This document shows, in pieces, positions 16,156-25,432 of a stretch of DNA of 64,000 bases. Source of the DNA: Paraflavitalea sp. CAU 1676. Lineage in GTDB: Bacteria; Bacteroidota; Bacteroidia; Chitinophagales; Chitinophagaceae. A program made the position numbers and the translations under genes. The stretch is from the NCBI RefSeq assembly GCF_029223285.1, contig NZ_JARHUJ010000006.1:124001-188000 (forward strand). Reading direction: 5' to 3'. The notes beneath the pieces were generated by a model. That model was not told the DNA's origin, made no database searches, and saw only the letters and a list, made by a program, of their open reading frames with translations. Positions within the stretch are counted from its first letter, which is position 1, and the number at the start of each line of letters is the position of its first letter.

Positions 16156-18942
16156 ATGAGATATCTTGTACTCTCTTCCCTGTTAACTGTTCTTAGCCTC
16201 ATGAGTATGGCACAGGATAAATGGACCGTCAAAGGAAAACTGGTCGATTCATCAGGCAAACAATCATTGTCGCTGGCCACGATCACCGTATTTAAAGCTA
16301 AAGACACTTCGATCATTACATACCGCCTTAGCGATCCGCAGGGCGCATTTCGGGTACCTGGGCTGCCCGGCAATATTCCCTGTCGGGTAGTGATATCGTT
16401 CTCGGGCTACCGGGTTGAGCGGAGAGAATTTGAATTAACCGATGCGAACCCGTCAATAGATCTCGGTACAATCAAAATGATCCCCAATGGACAATCGCTC
16501 GATGAAGTACTGGTTACAGCGGAGCGACCGCCGGTAACCGTGAAAAAGGATACCATAGAATTCAATGCCTCTGCTTTCAAAACTTTGCCTACCGCATTGG
16601 TCGAAGACCTGCTAAAGAAACTGCCGGGCGTAGACGTGGACGCAGAAGGCAACCTCAAAGTAAACGGCAGACCGGTAAACCGGATTTTGGTGGACGGTAA
16701 GGAATTCTTTGGCGGCGATCCCAAAGTGGCCACCCGCAACCTGCCAGCCAATGTTATCGACAAAGTACAGGTGAGCGATGACAAAGACCAACTCGACCAG
16801 GACCCGGATGTGAACAAAAGCCAGCTCGGACAGGTGATCAACCTTAAGTTGAAGAAAGCTATCAAAAAAGGATGGTTTGGTAAAGCCTATGCCGGCGCAG
16901 GAACCGATGATCGCTATGAGGCCGGTGGCATCGTAAACATGTTCCGCGATACCCTGCAGGTAAGTGTCCTGGGATTTACCAACAACCTCAACAAGGCGGG
17001 CTTCGGTTTTAAAGATATCATGTCGATGGGTGGTTTTCAACGAAATGGCGTGAATAGTATATCGATAAATTCCGATGGAGGTTTTGCGCTAAACGGAGTC
17101 AGCTTCGGAGGTATGGGCCAGGGCATCACCAAAACTACTGGCGGCGGCATTAATATCAACAACGAATTGGGCAAGAAGGTATCCCTCAACCTCCAATACT
17201 TTTATGGCCAAAACAATACCCAACTCGACCAGCTTTCCAACACACAACAGTTCATCAAAGACACAACACTTACTACCCGTAACACCACCCGTCAGGCGTC
17301 TGACGAATACACGCACAGGATTGGAGGAACCCTCCGGTGGAAATTAGACTCGCTCACCACCATCAGGTTCACTCCACAGGTTAACATCCGTAAAAACCAA
17401 TCCAGCAGGCTGCTCGAATCCTGGGCAGGCAATAACTTCAGTGCACTGCTCAATGAAAGCAACAACAGGCAGCGCATCGATGGTAATGAAATAGGCTACT
17501 CACACAGCATCAACTTCAACAGGGCTTTTAAGAAAAAGGAAAGGTCCTTGTATATAGGTCAGGATCTGGCGATCGGCAACCGGACCGACGATCAGTACAA
17601 TGATATCATCGATACCTTTTACCAGGCAGGCAATAAACGATCCCTTAATCAATTGCGCGACCGCGAAGCCAGCAACCTGCGGGCTTCGGTATCGTTCAAC
17701 TACAACGAGCCCCTCACAAAGAAACTCGGACTTAAGTTCTCGGGCAGCGCAGAGTACTTTAAAGACAAGGATGGCCTCAACACATTTAACAAGAATGCAG
17801 CAAGCGAAGATTACAATGTGATCAATCCTGCTCTTTCCAATGAAGTAGATCGCAGCGGTACACGCACCACCATAACTACGCAACTCAACTGGAAAATAAA
17901 GAAATGGAGCATCCTGCCGGGCGTATCTTATAAAACGCTGGATATAGACAATAACTTCACGAAGAACCCGGCTATCGACCAGCAATTCAATTACCTGCTG
18001 CCGGCCCTCAATGTCAATTTCAAAGAATGGAGCTTTAGCTACAACGTCAATATCCGCGAGCCGCAGGCCACCGATCTGCAACCCGTTGTAGACAACACCA
18101 ATACACTGTACCAGCAATTGGGTAATCCTTCGCTGGTGCCCACAAAAGCACACAATCTCTCGTTGTATTACAACAAATACGATCCCAAGACCTTTACATC
18201 CTACAATGTCTATTTCAACGGTAACATCAGCGATGATGCCGTGATCCGTGAACGCAGGGTAGATGAAAAAGGCGTGCAAACCACCCGCCCCATCAATACC
18301 AATGGCGTTTGGCGCATGTCGGGCAACCTGAGTGCCAACAGGCAATTCAAACTAAGAAGCGACTGGAAGCTCACCCTGAGCGCCTCGTTATGGGGCGACT
18401 ATAGTCGTAATCCTGTAATTGTAAATGACAGCCGCAGTGAGGTGAAGAACTGGCGCATTCAGCCCAGTGGCAGTTGGGCATTCAACTTCAAAGACAAACT
18501 CGAATTCAATCAACGCTATTCGATCAACTGGAACAGGAGCACCTACGACAATCCGGTATTTCCTGACCTCGAAGTGGTAACGCACTACTCTTCTTCGGAA
18601 GTGGTGGTCCGCTTGCCAAAGCATTTCGTTTGGGAGAGCTCGATCGACTATACTTACAACCCGCAAACAGCGCCAGGCGTGCGTAAAAGCAATCTCCGCT
18701 GGAACGGTGGCATCAACTACCTGTTCCTCAAAGAAGAAAAAGGACAACTTAAATTATCGGTCTACGACCTCCTTAATCAAAACATCAGCGTGAGCCGCAC
18801 TACCCGCGAAAACTATATTCAGGATAATCAAACCACTATCCTGCGCAGGTACTTCCTCCTCACCTTCACCTACAACATCCGCAACTTTGGAGCACCGGCG
18901 CCTCAAAAAGTAGGTGGCAGAAACAGTTTGTTTATGTTTTAA
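16156..18942 (+). CDS. Outer-membrane beta-barrel protein with carboxypeptidase-regulatory-like domain, copy 2
   Basis: 928 aa. Same architecture as the preceding gene: signal peptide (to about residue 20, LMSMAQ), regulatory-like domain (VKGKLVDSSGKQSLSLATITVF), LDEVLVTAERPP, VKKDTIEFNASAFKTLPT, a plug-like VEDLLKKLPGVDVDAEGN with VNRILVDGKEFFGG, then a barrel ending GGRNSLFMF. The identity in the plug region between the two is high, so they arose by tandem duplication; the loops differ more. It has its own promoter and a double operator, unlike copy 1, suggesting separate control. A strong terminator follows the stop. Confidence 0.9.
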   Translation: MRYLVLSSLLTVLSLMSMAQDKWTVKGKLVDSSGKQSLSLATITVFKAKDTSIITYRLSDPQGAFRVPGLPGNIPCRVVISFSGYRVERREFELTDANPSIDLGTIKMIPNGQSLDEVLVTAERPPVTVKKDTIEFNASAFKTLPTALVEDLLKKLPGVDVDAEGNLKVNGRPVNRILVDGKEFFGGDPKVATRNLPANVIDKVQVSDDKDQLDQDPDVNKSQLGQVINLKLKKAIKKGWFGKAYAGAGTDDRYEAGGIVNMFRDTLQVSVLGFTNNLNKAGFGFKDIMSMGGFQRNGVNSISINSDGGFALNGVSFGGMGQGITKTTGGGININNELGKKVSLNLQYFYGQNNTQLDQLSNTQQFIKDTTLTTRNTTRQASDEYTHRIGGTLRWKLDSLTTIRFTPQVNIRKNQSSRLLESWAGNNFSALLNESNNRQRIDGNEIGYSHSINFNRAFKKKERSLYIGQDLAIGNRTDDQYNDIIDTFYQAGNKRSLNQLRDREASNLRASVSFNYNEPLTKKLGLKFSGSAEYFKDKDGLNTFNKNAASEDYNVINPALSNEVDRSGTRTTITTQLNWKIKKWSILPGVSYKTLDIDNNFTKNPAIDQQFNYLLPALNVNFKEWSFSYNVNIREPQATDLQPVVDNTNTLYQQLGNPSLVPTKAHNLSLYYNKYDPKTFTSYNVYFNGNISDDAVIRERRVDEKGVQTTRPINTNGVWRMSGNLSANRQFKLRSDWKLTLSASLWGDYSRNPVIVNDSRSEVKNWRIQPSGSWAFNFKDKLEFNQRYSINWNRSTYDNPVFPDLEVVTHYSSSEVVVRLPKHFVWESSIDYTYNPQTAPGVRKSNLRWNGGINYLFLKEEKGQLKLSVYDLLNQNISVSRTTRENYIQDNQTTILRRYFLLTFTYNIRNFGAPAPQKVGGRNSLFMF

Positions 18943-18966
18943 CAGATAGATTTCTCATGTACCCAG

Positions 18967-18994
18967 GGGCCAGCCTTCCGGCTGGCCCTTTTTT
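18967..18994 (+). terminator. Rho-independent terminator
   Basis: GGGCCAGCC-TTCC-GGCTGGCCC, a perfect 9-bp stem with tetraloop, then six T (18989-18994). It follows the beta-barrel gene and separates it from the convergent RidA gene. Confidence 0.9.
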
Positions 18995-19018
18995 ATACCA
19001 GAAACCATTTCAACGTCG

Positions 19019-19471
19019 TTACTTTTTCGGAAGATAAGCGACCAGCTCAACCTCCAGCCTTGCTTCGTGCATAAACAGCCGGCTGATCTGTACCCAGGTA
19101 GCAGCGGGATAATCTCCTTTGTAGAATTGTTTACGGGCCGCATTATGCTGTTTCATCGCTTCGATATCGGTAGTGTACAGATTCTCTTTGACAACGTTTT
19201 GAAAAGTAGCCCCAAAGTGCTGTAAGGTTTTCTCCAAACCTGCGTACAATTGTTTTATGCCTTCGGGTGTCACCTGCCGGGCAACGGTACCTGATATATA
19301 GATCACGTTGTCGATCTTTACGGCCTGGGCATAGCCGGCAGCCGTATCCTGGGAATTGCTGCCCCAGTGAAATTTTTCCTTTACGATAGAATTGTCCTGC
19401 GCGCCGGCAGTTATCGAAATAAACAATAACGCCAGAAGGCCGGCGCCAGCCAGCTTAGAAAAATGATGCAT
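19019..19471 (-). CDS. Exported RidA family (YjgF/UK114) protein
   Basis: 150 aa. A signal peptide (MHHFSKLAGAGLLALLFISITAGAQ) precedes a full RidA chorismate-mutase-like domain: VYISGTVA, the glycine/trimer region LEKTLQHFGATFQNVVKENLYTTD and ATWVQISRLFMHEARLEVELVAYL, with an Arg in the C-terminal block as in enamine deaminases. Cytosolic RidA hydrolyses reactive 2-aminoacrylate made by PLP enzymes; an exported version is more likely a divergent member with another substrate. It is the last gene of an apparent operon that begins with a trans-sulfuration PLP enzyme, which is a suggestive link. 12 bp follow the TIGR02757 gene. Confidence 0.88.
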   Translation of the reverse strand: MHHFSKLAGAGLLALLFISITAGAQDNSIVKEKFHWGSNSQDTAAGYAQAVKIDNVIYISGTVARQVTPEGIKQLYAGLEKTLQHFGATFQNVVKENLYTTDIEAMKQHNAARKQFYKGDYPAATWVQISRLFMHEARLEVELVAYLPKK

Positions 19472-19483
19472 GTTATATAGGTT

Positions 19484-20263
19484 TTAGAATTTCTCCATGA
19501 CACCCAGCCCAAACAACGCAAAATCATACCTCGCCGGGTCGGTCTTATCCAGCTTTCGCAAATAGCTGGTCAGCTCAAGCGCTGCCAACCAATCAACCGG
19601 TTCCCGCTCCAACAGTCTGAACCGCTTGGCTACACGGGCTACATGCAAATCTATCGGACATACTAACTGAGCGGGAGAGATCCTGCGCCAAATGCCAAAA
19701 TCAACTCCCCTTTCGTCGTTTCGTACCATCCACCTGAGGTACATGTTGAGCCGCTTACAGGAAGAGTTCTTTTCGGGAGATGCAATATGCTTACGGGTAC
19801 GGGGAGGAACATGTTCGAGGGAGAAAAAGTAGTGATAGAACCCGATCAGGGCCTGCTCAACCGTAAGATCATCCGGTGACATCCATTTGGAAAAAGCAGT
19901 TTCCAGACTATCCTCCTGGGAATAGTGAAAATGCAGAAAGCTTACAAAATATAACAGGTCGGTGGCGTTGAAGGTCCTGTGCTTAAATGACTCGAGACGG
20001 CGTAGATCCTGTTCGGTGTGATGCAAAACGAAGTCGTGCGGGGCATTGTCCATCAGCTGCATCAGCTCTCTTGCCTTCTTAATGATCGTAGTCCGGTTAC
20101 CCCAGGCAAACAGGGCGGCAAACAAACCGGCGATCTCGATATCCTGCTTTGTCGTAAACAGGTGGGGAATGCAGATCGGGTCGGCTTTGATAAAATCCGG
20201 CTGATTGTATTCGTCTGCCTTCTTATTGAAGAATACCGACAGGTCATTGGGTTTACCACTCAT
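19484..20263 (-). CDS. TIGR02757 / DUF2400 family protein
   Basis: 259 aa, normal for the family. Recognisable blocks: ADPICIPHLFTTKQDIEIAGLFAALFAWGNR near the N-terminus, RLNMYLRWMVRNDERGVDFGIW in the middle, and PVDWLAALELTSYLRKLDKTDPARYDFALFGLGV at the C-terminus. The family is widespread in Bacteroidota and of unknown function; its helical layout recalls HhH-GPD DNA glycosylases. It sits between a LysE-type exporter and the RidA gene on one strand, but I see no functional tie. Confidence 0.9.
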   Translation of the reverse strand: MSGKPNDLSVFFNKKADEYNQPDFIKADPICIPHLFTTKQDIEIAGLFAALFAWGNRTTIIKKARELMQLMDNAPHDFVLHHTEQDLRRLESFKHRTFNATDLLYFVSFLHFHYSQEDSLETAFSKWMSPDDLTVEQALIGFYHYFFSLEHVPPRTRKHIASPEKNSSCKRLNMYLRWMVRNDERGVDFGIWRRISPAQLVCPIDLHVARVAKRFRLLEREPVDWLAALELTSYLRKLDKTDPARYDFALFGLGVMEKF

Positions 20264-20294
20264 AGCGCAAATATCCGAAATCGTGCGTTGATTA

Positions 20295-20930
20295 TCATTT
20301 GCCCTTATCCAACGCCATTTTCGCCGCTAATGCCGTCAGCACACTCGCCATGAACCACTTTTGCATACGTACCCAATGCGGTTTCCGGCCAAACCAAACA
20401 GCCACCCGGGCTGCCGACAACACGATCACGAAATTTACCGTAAAACTGATGAGCATCTGGGTAACACCCAATTGCAGGCTTTGGGTGAGCACACTGCCAT
20501 AGGCCGGTTTAATGAACTGGGGAAAGAACGACAGGTAAAAGACCGCCACCTTGGGATTCAGGACATTGGTGAGAAAGCCCATGCGAAACAGCTTTGCAGG
20601 TTGATCAGGTGGCAGATCCTGTCGCATTTCAAATAATCCCTTGCTGCCAGGTTTAACAGCCTGCCAGGCCAGGTACAACAGGTAAACAACACCCATCGTC
20701 TTTAACACCGTGTACGCAAAGGGGATCGCAAACAGGATCGCTGTTAATCCAAACGACACGAGAATAATATGGAACAGGAAGCCGCAAACAACCCCGGCAA
20801 GGGAGATCAACCCGGCTTTCCGGCCTTGGGTGATGGAGCGCGAAATAAGATAGATCATGTTGGGGCCCGGACTGATCACCAAAACCAGGGCCGCCAATGC
20901 AAACAGCATCAGGTCATGAAAAGGTATCAT
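20295..20930 (-). CDS. LysE/RhtB family amino-acid exporter
   Basis: 211 aa, typical of the family (about 205-215). Six TM helices, with the signature VISPGPNMIYLISRSITQGRKAGLISLAGVVCG in the first loop, MGFLTNVLNPKVAVFYLSFFPQFI in the middle, and a TM at the C-terminus. Members export amino acids such as homoserine, threonine or lysine. It lies 10 bp downstream of the trans-sulfuration enzyme, consistent with export of homoserine, cysteine or related overflow; substrate inferred only. Confidence 0.92.
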   Translation of the reverse strand: MIPFHDLMLFALAALVLVISPGPNMIYLISRSITQGRKAGLISLAGVVCGFLFHIILVSFGLTAILFAIPFAYTVLKTMGVVYLLYLAWQAVKPGSKGLFEMRQDLPPDQPAKLFRMGFLTNVLNPKVAVFYLSFFPQFIKPAYGSVLTQSLQLGVTQMLISFTVNFVIVLSAARVAVWFGRKPHWVRMQKWFMASVLTALAAKMALDKGK

Positions 20931-20940
20931 AGCATAAGTT

Positions 20941-22083
20941 TTAGCGCCCGATCGCCTGCTCCAGGTCCAGCACCAGGTCTTCCATGTCCTCTATGCCCAC
21001 ACTCAACCTGATCAGGGAATCGCTCAAACCATTCTTGATCCGCTCTTCCCGCGGAATGGAAGCATGTGTCATCGAAGCAGGGTGATTGATCAGCGATTCT
21101 ACGCCTCCAAGGCTCTCGGCCAGGGAGAAGATCTTTGTAGAAGTAAGCACTTTCATAGCAGTCTCCACACTATCATCTTTCAAAGTAAAACTCATCATAC
21201 CACCAAAACCACGCATTTGCTTTTTGGCAATAGCATAACCAGGATGGTCTTCAAAACCACACCAGTAAACTTTACCTACCCGCGGGTGTTGCCGAAGGAA
21301 CTGTGCAACCTTCTCTCCATTCTCGCAATGACGTTGCATCCTTACGTGTAATGTTTTGATGCCACGCAATACCAGGAAACAGTCCATTGGGCCGGGAACT
21401 GCTCCACAGCTTTTCTGGATAAAGTAAAGCTGCTCACGCAACGCCGGGTCATTCATCACCAACGCACCCTGAATAACATCGCTATGGCCCCCAAGATACT
21501 TTGTGGAGGAGTGCATAACAATGTCGGCACCAAAATCCAACGGATTTTGCAGGTAGGGCGAAGCGAACGTATTATCGACACACACCAACGCCTTATGTTT
21601 TTTGCCAATCGCTGTTACCGCCTCAATGTCCGTAATGTTCATCAGCGGGTTGGTTGGCGTTTCCGTCCAGATAAGCTTGGTTTTATCGGTCACTGCGGCT
21701 TCAATGGCTTTGACATCGGTCATGTCTACATAACGGAACCGGATACCGAACTTTTCAAACACTTTGGTAAACAACCGGTAAGTGCCTCCGTACAGGTCGT
21801 TGCCGGTAACCACTTCATCGCCGGGAGCCAGCAATTTCAAAACAGCATCGGTAGCAGCAACGCCGCTGCTGAAAGCAAGGCCAAACTTACCATTTTCTAT
21901 CACGGCCAATGCTTCTTCGAGAGCCTTACGGGTGGGGTTTTGCGAGCGGGCATACTCAAACCCTTTGTTCTTACCAGGCGCTTCCTGTACATAGGTAGAA
22001 GTTTGGAAGATAGGCGTCATGATCGCACCGGTAGAAGGGTCCGGATGTGCACCGGCATGGATAAACTTGGTAGCTGGCTTCAT
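20941..22083 (-). CDS. Trans-sulfuration PLP enzyme (cystathionine gamma-synthase/lyase-like)
   Basis: 380 aa, full length for the Cys/Met metabolism PLP family. Schiff-base Lys195 in HSSTKYLGGHSD, substrate/PLP block YARSQNPTR, and SSGVAATDAVLKLLAPGDEV, with ETPTNPLMNI and VCVDNTFASPYLQNPLDFGADIV. Such enzymes make or cleave cystathionine (MetB, MetC, CTH) or use O-acyl-homoserine; synthase and gamma-lyase cannot be told apart by eye. It leads an operon with a LysE exporter, TIGR02757 and RidA. A near-consensus -7 (minus-strand CATCTTTG, 22114-22121) lies about 30 bp upstream of the ATG. Confidence 0.92.
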   Translation of the reverse strand: MKPATKFIHAGAHPDPSTGAIMTPIFQTSTYVQEAPGKNKGFEYARSQNPTRKALEEALAVIENGKFGLAFSSGVAATDAVLKLLAPGDEVVTGNDLYGGTYRLFTKVFEKFGIRFRYVDMTDVKAIEAAVTDKTKLIWTETPTNPLMNITDIEAVTAIGKKHKALVCVDNTFASPYLQNPLDFGADIVMHSSTKYLGGHSDVIQGALVMNDPALREQLYFIQKSCGAVPGPMDCFLVLRGIKTLHVRMQRHCENGEKVAQFLRQHPRVGKVYWCGFEDHPGYAIAKKQMRGFGGMMSFTLKDDSVETAMKVLTSTKIFSLAESLGGVESLINHPASMTHASIPREERIKNGLSDSLIRLSVGIEDMEDLVLDLEQAIGR

Positions 22084-22452
22084 AAAATCTTAATATTGGT
22101 AAAATTACGGATACAAAGATGCAGAATAATCCCTAACACGCACCAACACCACAGAATAACCTTTCAAGGCAACAAAATCTTCTCCTGTTATACCACCCGT
22201 AATTCCGGATTTCCAGTTTAACAGAAGCTTAACCTGAAACAAAAAATAAGCTGTAACATTTCTGAAACCCTCTACAGGCCTGCATTTCACCCACTACCAA
22301 TAGCCTTATATCACCGACTCATCTGCGAAAATCTTCGTATTTCTTATCATGAACCTCCCGCCCCTACCAATTGGCTTGCCGTCTGTACCTGGTGCCATTA
22401 CATTTGGGTTGTAATTCACAGTTACACAGTTCACCCAATAAAAATTATAGCC
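22084..22452. other. 369-bp divergent intergenic region
   Basis: Holds the promoter for the small exported protein on the plus strand (listed separately) and presumably that of the trans-sulfuration operon on the minus strand. I looked for a SAM riboswitch ahead of the PLP enzyme and saw no convincing fold. A short minus-strand frame at 22105-22290 has no protein-like features. Confidence 0.4.
22376..22406 (+). promoter_or_regulatory. Promoter of the small exported protein gene
   Basis: TTG at 22376-22378 and an exact -7 element TACATTTG at 22399-22406, spacer 20 bp, matching the Bacteroidota promoter layout. The start codon is 47 bp downstream of the -7 box. Confidence 0.6.
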
Positions 22453-22884
22453 ATGAAAAAAGTATTAATGATCATTTGCGCAGCATTTATAGGAGCTGCC
22501 GCTTATGCGTACGATCCCAACGAAAAAGTACTGAAATCCTTCCGCGAAACATTTACACAGGCAGAAGAAGTAAGGTGGGACGAATCCGACAATTATTACA
22601 CAGTTAGCTTTTTAAGCGCTGGCATCCGTTCCAAAGTAAACTATGATAAAGAAGGCAATATGCTGAGCTCGATCCGTTACTATTCTCCGCAGCTGCTTCC
22701 TTTGAACATCTTCAATAAACTGAAAAAGGAAAACCCAAAAAAGAATCTCTTCGGCGTAACTGAACTCACTACCGGAAACGATGTTACCTACTACGTGAAA
22801 ATGGAAGATGGTAAACATTGGTTCACACTGAAGGTAGACGAATCAGGCAATACGCAGGTGTTTGAAAAATACAGGAAAGGTTGA
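22453..22884 (+). CDS. Small exported PepSY-like protein, paralogue A
   Basis: 143 aa. Signal peptide (MKKVLMIICAAFIGAAAYA), then VLKSFRETFTQAEEVRWDESDNYYTVSF, a two-strand repeat and a C-terminal FTLKVDESGNTQVFEKYRKG. The pattern F-x(n)-A-x-x-V-x-W then a tyrosine-rich strand, a 'DxxGxxL' turn and a final [VE]F[KE]K is shared with the proteins at 27150-27617 and 27713-28162. These resemble the two-strand PepSY/BLIP-like fold. Function unknown; probably periplasmic. Has its own promoter and is convergent with the asparagine synthase gene. Confidence 0.8.
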   Translation: MKKVLMIICAAFIGAAAYAYDPNEKVLKSFRETFTQAEEVRWDESDNYYTVSFLSAGIRSKVNYDKEGNMLSSIRYYSPQLLPLNIFNKLKKENPKKNLFGVTELTTGNDVTYYVKMEDGKHWFTLKVDESGNTQVFEKYRKG

Positions 22885-22918
22885 TCAGGACCAGGTCGGC
22901 TCCCAGTCATGAAATAGT

Positions 22919-24760
22919 CTATCGTAGTAAGGAACCGGCCACCAGATACCTCCAATCAAAGTTTTCAGCCGCATGGGAATCCTGCGGCTGAATTTTTTTA
23001 TCCAGTACGCCCCGTTTGAGAACACCCTTATTCACCAAAACGCGGCGGCCCTCCTGGATAAGTTCCATAACCTTCAAATTGCCCATCCAGGCAGCCTGCG
23101 GCGGCTCAAAGCCGATCTTAGTTTTGCTCCATACCCTGTCGGCAGGCAGCTGATCTTCCATCGCTTTCCGAAGGATCCATTTCAAATAGCCGTCTCGTAT
23201 TTTATACCCTGCAGGCAGGGAAAACAAAAACACCGCCAGCTCATGAAACAGGAAAGGCAACCTTACTTCGCGTCCATGGGCCATACTATTACGGTCGGCA
23301 TATTGTAGCAATTCTTCCAGTCCGTTGAGGAAAGTATTGTAGTAAAGCACACCATTCAAGGAGTGCTCGAGTGGTAGCGCATAATGCGACTGGCCAAAAG
23401 ATTCAACAAAAGAGGCTGCAAGGTCTGGCAGGTGTCGCTGCTGCCTGCCTCGCTGGCGGATCAGCCATATATCGGCAAAATGAGGCAACTGCCCGGCCAG
23501 CTGCTGCTTCCACCCCCACTGCGCCGCCACGGCCGGTTGCGTAGCCTGTAGCTCATGCCGCAGCAGCTGCCTGTTACCCCGGTACAGTTCGCGCCAATAC
23601 CAGGGAAAATATTTACTGTAACCGCCTATCAGCTCATCGGCCCCCTGGCCATCCAGCAATACGGTTACACCGTGTTCTTTTGCCAACCGGAAGACCCCGT
23701 ATTGCGCCACCACACTGGCCGATTGAAACGGCTCCTCCTGGTGATAACAAACCCGCTCAAAATCATCAGCAAACATAGCAGCATCCGGGCTTACCGAATG
23801 GTTCAGTACACCCAGATGCCCGGCAATTCCACCAATAGCAGCCGACTCGTCGCGGGTAAAGCCGGGAAAGATAGCCGAAAAAGTATGCAGCCTGTCGGGT
23901 CCAACCCTGTTTCTGATACAGGCGATCACAGAAGCACTGTCGAGCCCTCCACTCAGGGAAGTACCTAACGGAACGTCACTGCGCAATCGTCGCTCCACAG
24001 AAAGTGACAGTAGCCCACGAAATTGCCGAATAGCCTCCGCCTCGTCCGTTACACGACTTTCGGTAGGTAAGTCGATGTCCCAATAACTATGTTCAGAAAG
24101 TTGATCTGCCCGACGATCATATATGAGGTAACACCGCGCAGGCAATTTACGGATGCCTTTATAGAACGTGGCCCCGCGATCGCCAGGGTCCTGGATATAC
24201 CCTAGGGTGAGGTAGTTGAACAGCATAGCTTCATCCATCTGCCGCTCAACGCCAGCGGCCCATAACCCCTTCATTTCGCTGGCAAACACAAACTGCTGAT
24301 CGCCGGTAAAATAATAGAAAGGTTTTTCGCCAAAACGGTCACGTGCCGCAAACAACTTTTGCTCCACTTCATCCCAAATGGCAAACGCAAACATGCCGTC
24401 GAACTGCTCCAGGCAGTCAGTGCCCCAGGTAGCATAGGCCGCCAGGATCACTTCTGTATCTGATTGTGATTGGAAGGTAGAACCGCTTTGTTGAAGCTTG
24501 TTTTTGATCTCGGGGTAGTTGTAAATTTCCCCGTTGAATACGATGGTATAGCGGTTAAGATAGTGCATTGGCTGTGCCCCCTGGTCGCTCAGGTCAATGA
24601 CCGATAAACGGCGGTGCCCGAATCCGGCATGGCCGCCCGGCGATATCCAATACCGTTCGCCATCCGGACCACGGTGCGCAAGCACCTCGGTCATACGCAT
24701 TACACGTTGTTCGGAAACCAATTCCGCACGGGAGGTTATAATACCGCTAATGCCACACAT
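22919..24760 (-). CDS. asnB: Asparagine synthase, glutamine-hydrolysing
   Basis: 613 aa, normal for the AsnB class. The N-terminal Ntn glutaminase domain starts MCGISGI with Cys2 as nucleophile, followed by AHRGPDG, FNGEIYNY and SDTEVILAAY. The synthetase domain has the PP-loop SLSGGLDSASVIA (about 268-280) that binds ATP, and the QGADELIGGY block. It converts aspartate, ATP and glutamine to asparagine, though some AsnB-like proteins act in surface-polymer or peptide amidation. It is preceded on the same strand by two DUF2911 genes with a 19-bp gap. Confidence 0.95.
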   Translation of the reverse strand: MCGISGIITSRAELVSEQRVMRMTEVLAHRGPDGERYWISPGGHAGFGHRRLSVIDLSDQGAQPMHYLNRYTIVFNGEIYNYPEIKNKLQQSGSTFQSQSDTEVILAAYATWGTDCLEQFDGMFAFAIWDEVEQKLFAARDRFGEKPFYYFTGDQQFVFASEMKGLWAAGVERQMDEAMLFNYLTLGYIQDPGDRGATFYKGIRKLPARCYLIYDRRADQLSEHSYWDIDLPTESRVTDEAEAIRQFRGLLSLSVERRLRSDVPLGTSLSGGLDSASVIACIRNRVGPDRLHTFSAIFPGFTRDESAAIGGIAGHLGVLNHSVSPDAAMFADDFERVCYHQEEPFQSASVVAQYGVFRLAKEHGVTVLLDGQGADELIGGYSKYFPWYWRELYRGNRQLLRHELQATQPAVAAQWGWKQQLAGQLPHFADIWLIRQRGRQQRHLPDLAASFVESFGQSHYALPLEHSLNGVLYYNTFLNGLEELLQYADRNSMAHGREVRLPFLFHELAVFLFSLPAGYKIRDGYLKWILRKAMEDQLPADRVWSKTKIGFEPPQAAWMGNLKVMELIQEGRRVLVNKGVLKRGVLDKKIQPQDSHAAENFDWRYLVAGSLLR

Positions 24761-24779
24761 AATGGCCTAAGATACAACA

Positions 24780-25427
24780 CTAATAGGTAAACGGAAGCTT
24801 TGCACGCACACTATCCCACTCCATGACCAGTTCGGCGCCTTCGCCCTGCTTTTCAAACTCCATGGTAAATACCTCAAAGGGATAGTTGGTTCTGTTGATG
24901 GGAATGTTGAATTTATAAGCGTCCTTGGTAGAATCGATCTTCAAACCCCAGGTGAAGAGGTCATTATTGAGCACCAGCGTCCATTTATCTTCATAGGGAA
25001 TGCAATAGAGCACATACCTGCCCTTCTCTACCTTTTGCTGATCTATGACGACATCCTTGAAGAATTCGATCTCTGTAGCCTCATTCGCTCCCAGTCGCCA
25101 TACACTGCCATACTTGAGCACATCGCCAAATATCGCCCTGCCACTTTTCTGCGGGCGACTGTAGATCACCCGGGCAATCAATGGCGGCTGGTTGTCTTTC
25201 GACATCTTCAGTTTTGGATAATCAACCGGGAAATAAGACATATCCATCGGCGATTTATCGACGCCCAGAGGAACCTGCTTGTCGGTTGGAGTGCCAATGA
25301 CAGGATTGATCGTCACCTGATTTTTGCCCGGAGGCGGCTTCTGATCGCATCCGCCCAAAATACCCGAAAAACCTGCCAGGATAAGTAAGCCGTTGATGAA
25401 ACTGGATCTGCGCATAGTAAGATTCAA
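24780..25427 (-). CDS. DUF2911 lipoprotein
   Basis: 215 aa. N-terminal hydrophobic stretch with a lipobox ending GILGGC (Cys about 27), so probably membrane-anchored by lipidation. The domain contains PLIARVIYSRPQKSGRAIFGDVLKYGSVWRLGANEATEIEFFKDV and KWTLVLNNDLFTWG, the hallmark blocks of DUF2911. It is a tandem paralogue of the next gene upstream (5-bp gap). Function unknown; the fold is beta-rich and exported. Confidence 0.88.
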   Translation of the reverse strand: MNLTMRRSSFINGLLILAGFSGILGGCDQKPPPGKNQVTINPVIGTPTDKQVPLGVDKSPMDMSYFPVDYPKLKMSKDNQPPLIARVIYSRPQKSGRAIFGDVLKYGSVWRLGANEATEIEFFKDVVIDQQKVEKGRYVLYCIPYEDKWTLVLNNDLFTWGLKIDSTKDAYKFNIPINRTNYPFEVFTMEFEKQGEGAELVMEWDSVRAKLPFTY

Positions 25428-25432
25428 AGGAT

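Noticed and set aside
16407-16865. Ser-rich minus-strand frames opposite the beta-barrel genes (also in other barrel genes)
   Set aside because: These mirror the codon bias of long real genes and show no domain content.
22105-22290. Possible SAM riboswitch or small gene ahead of the trans-sulfuration enzyme
   Set aside because: No recognisable riboswitch core or protein features on inspection.
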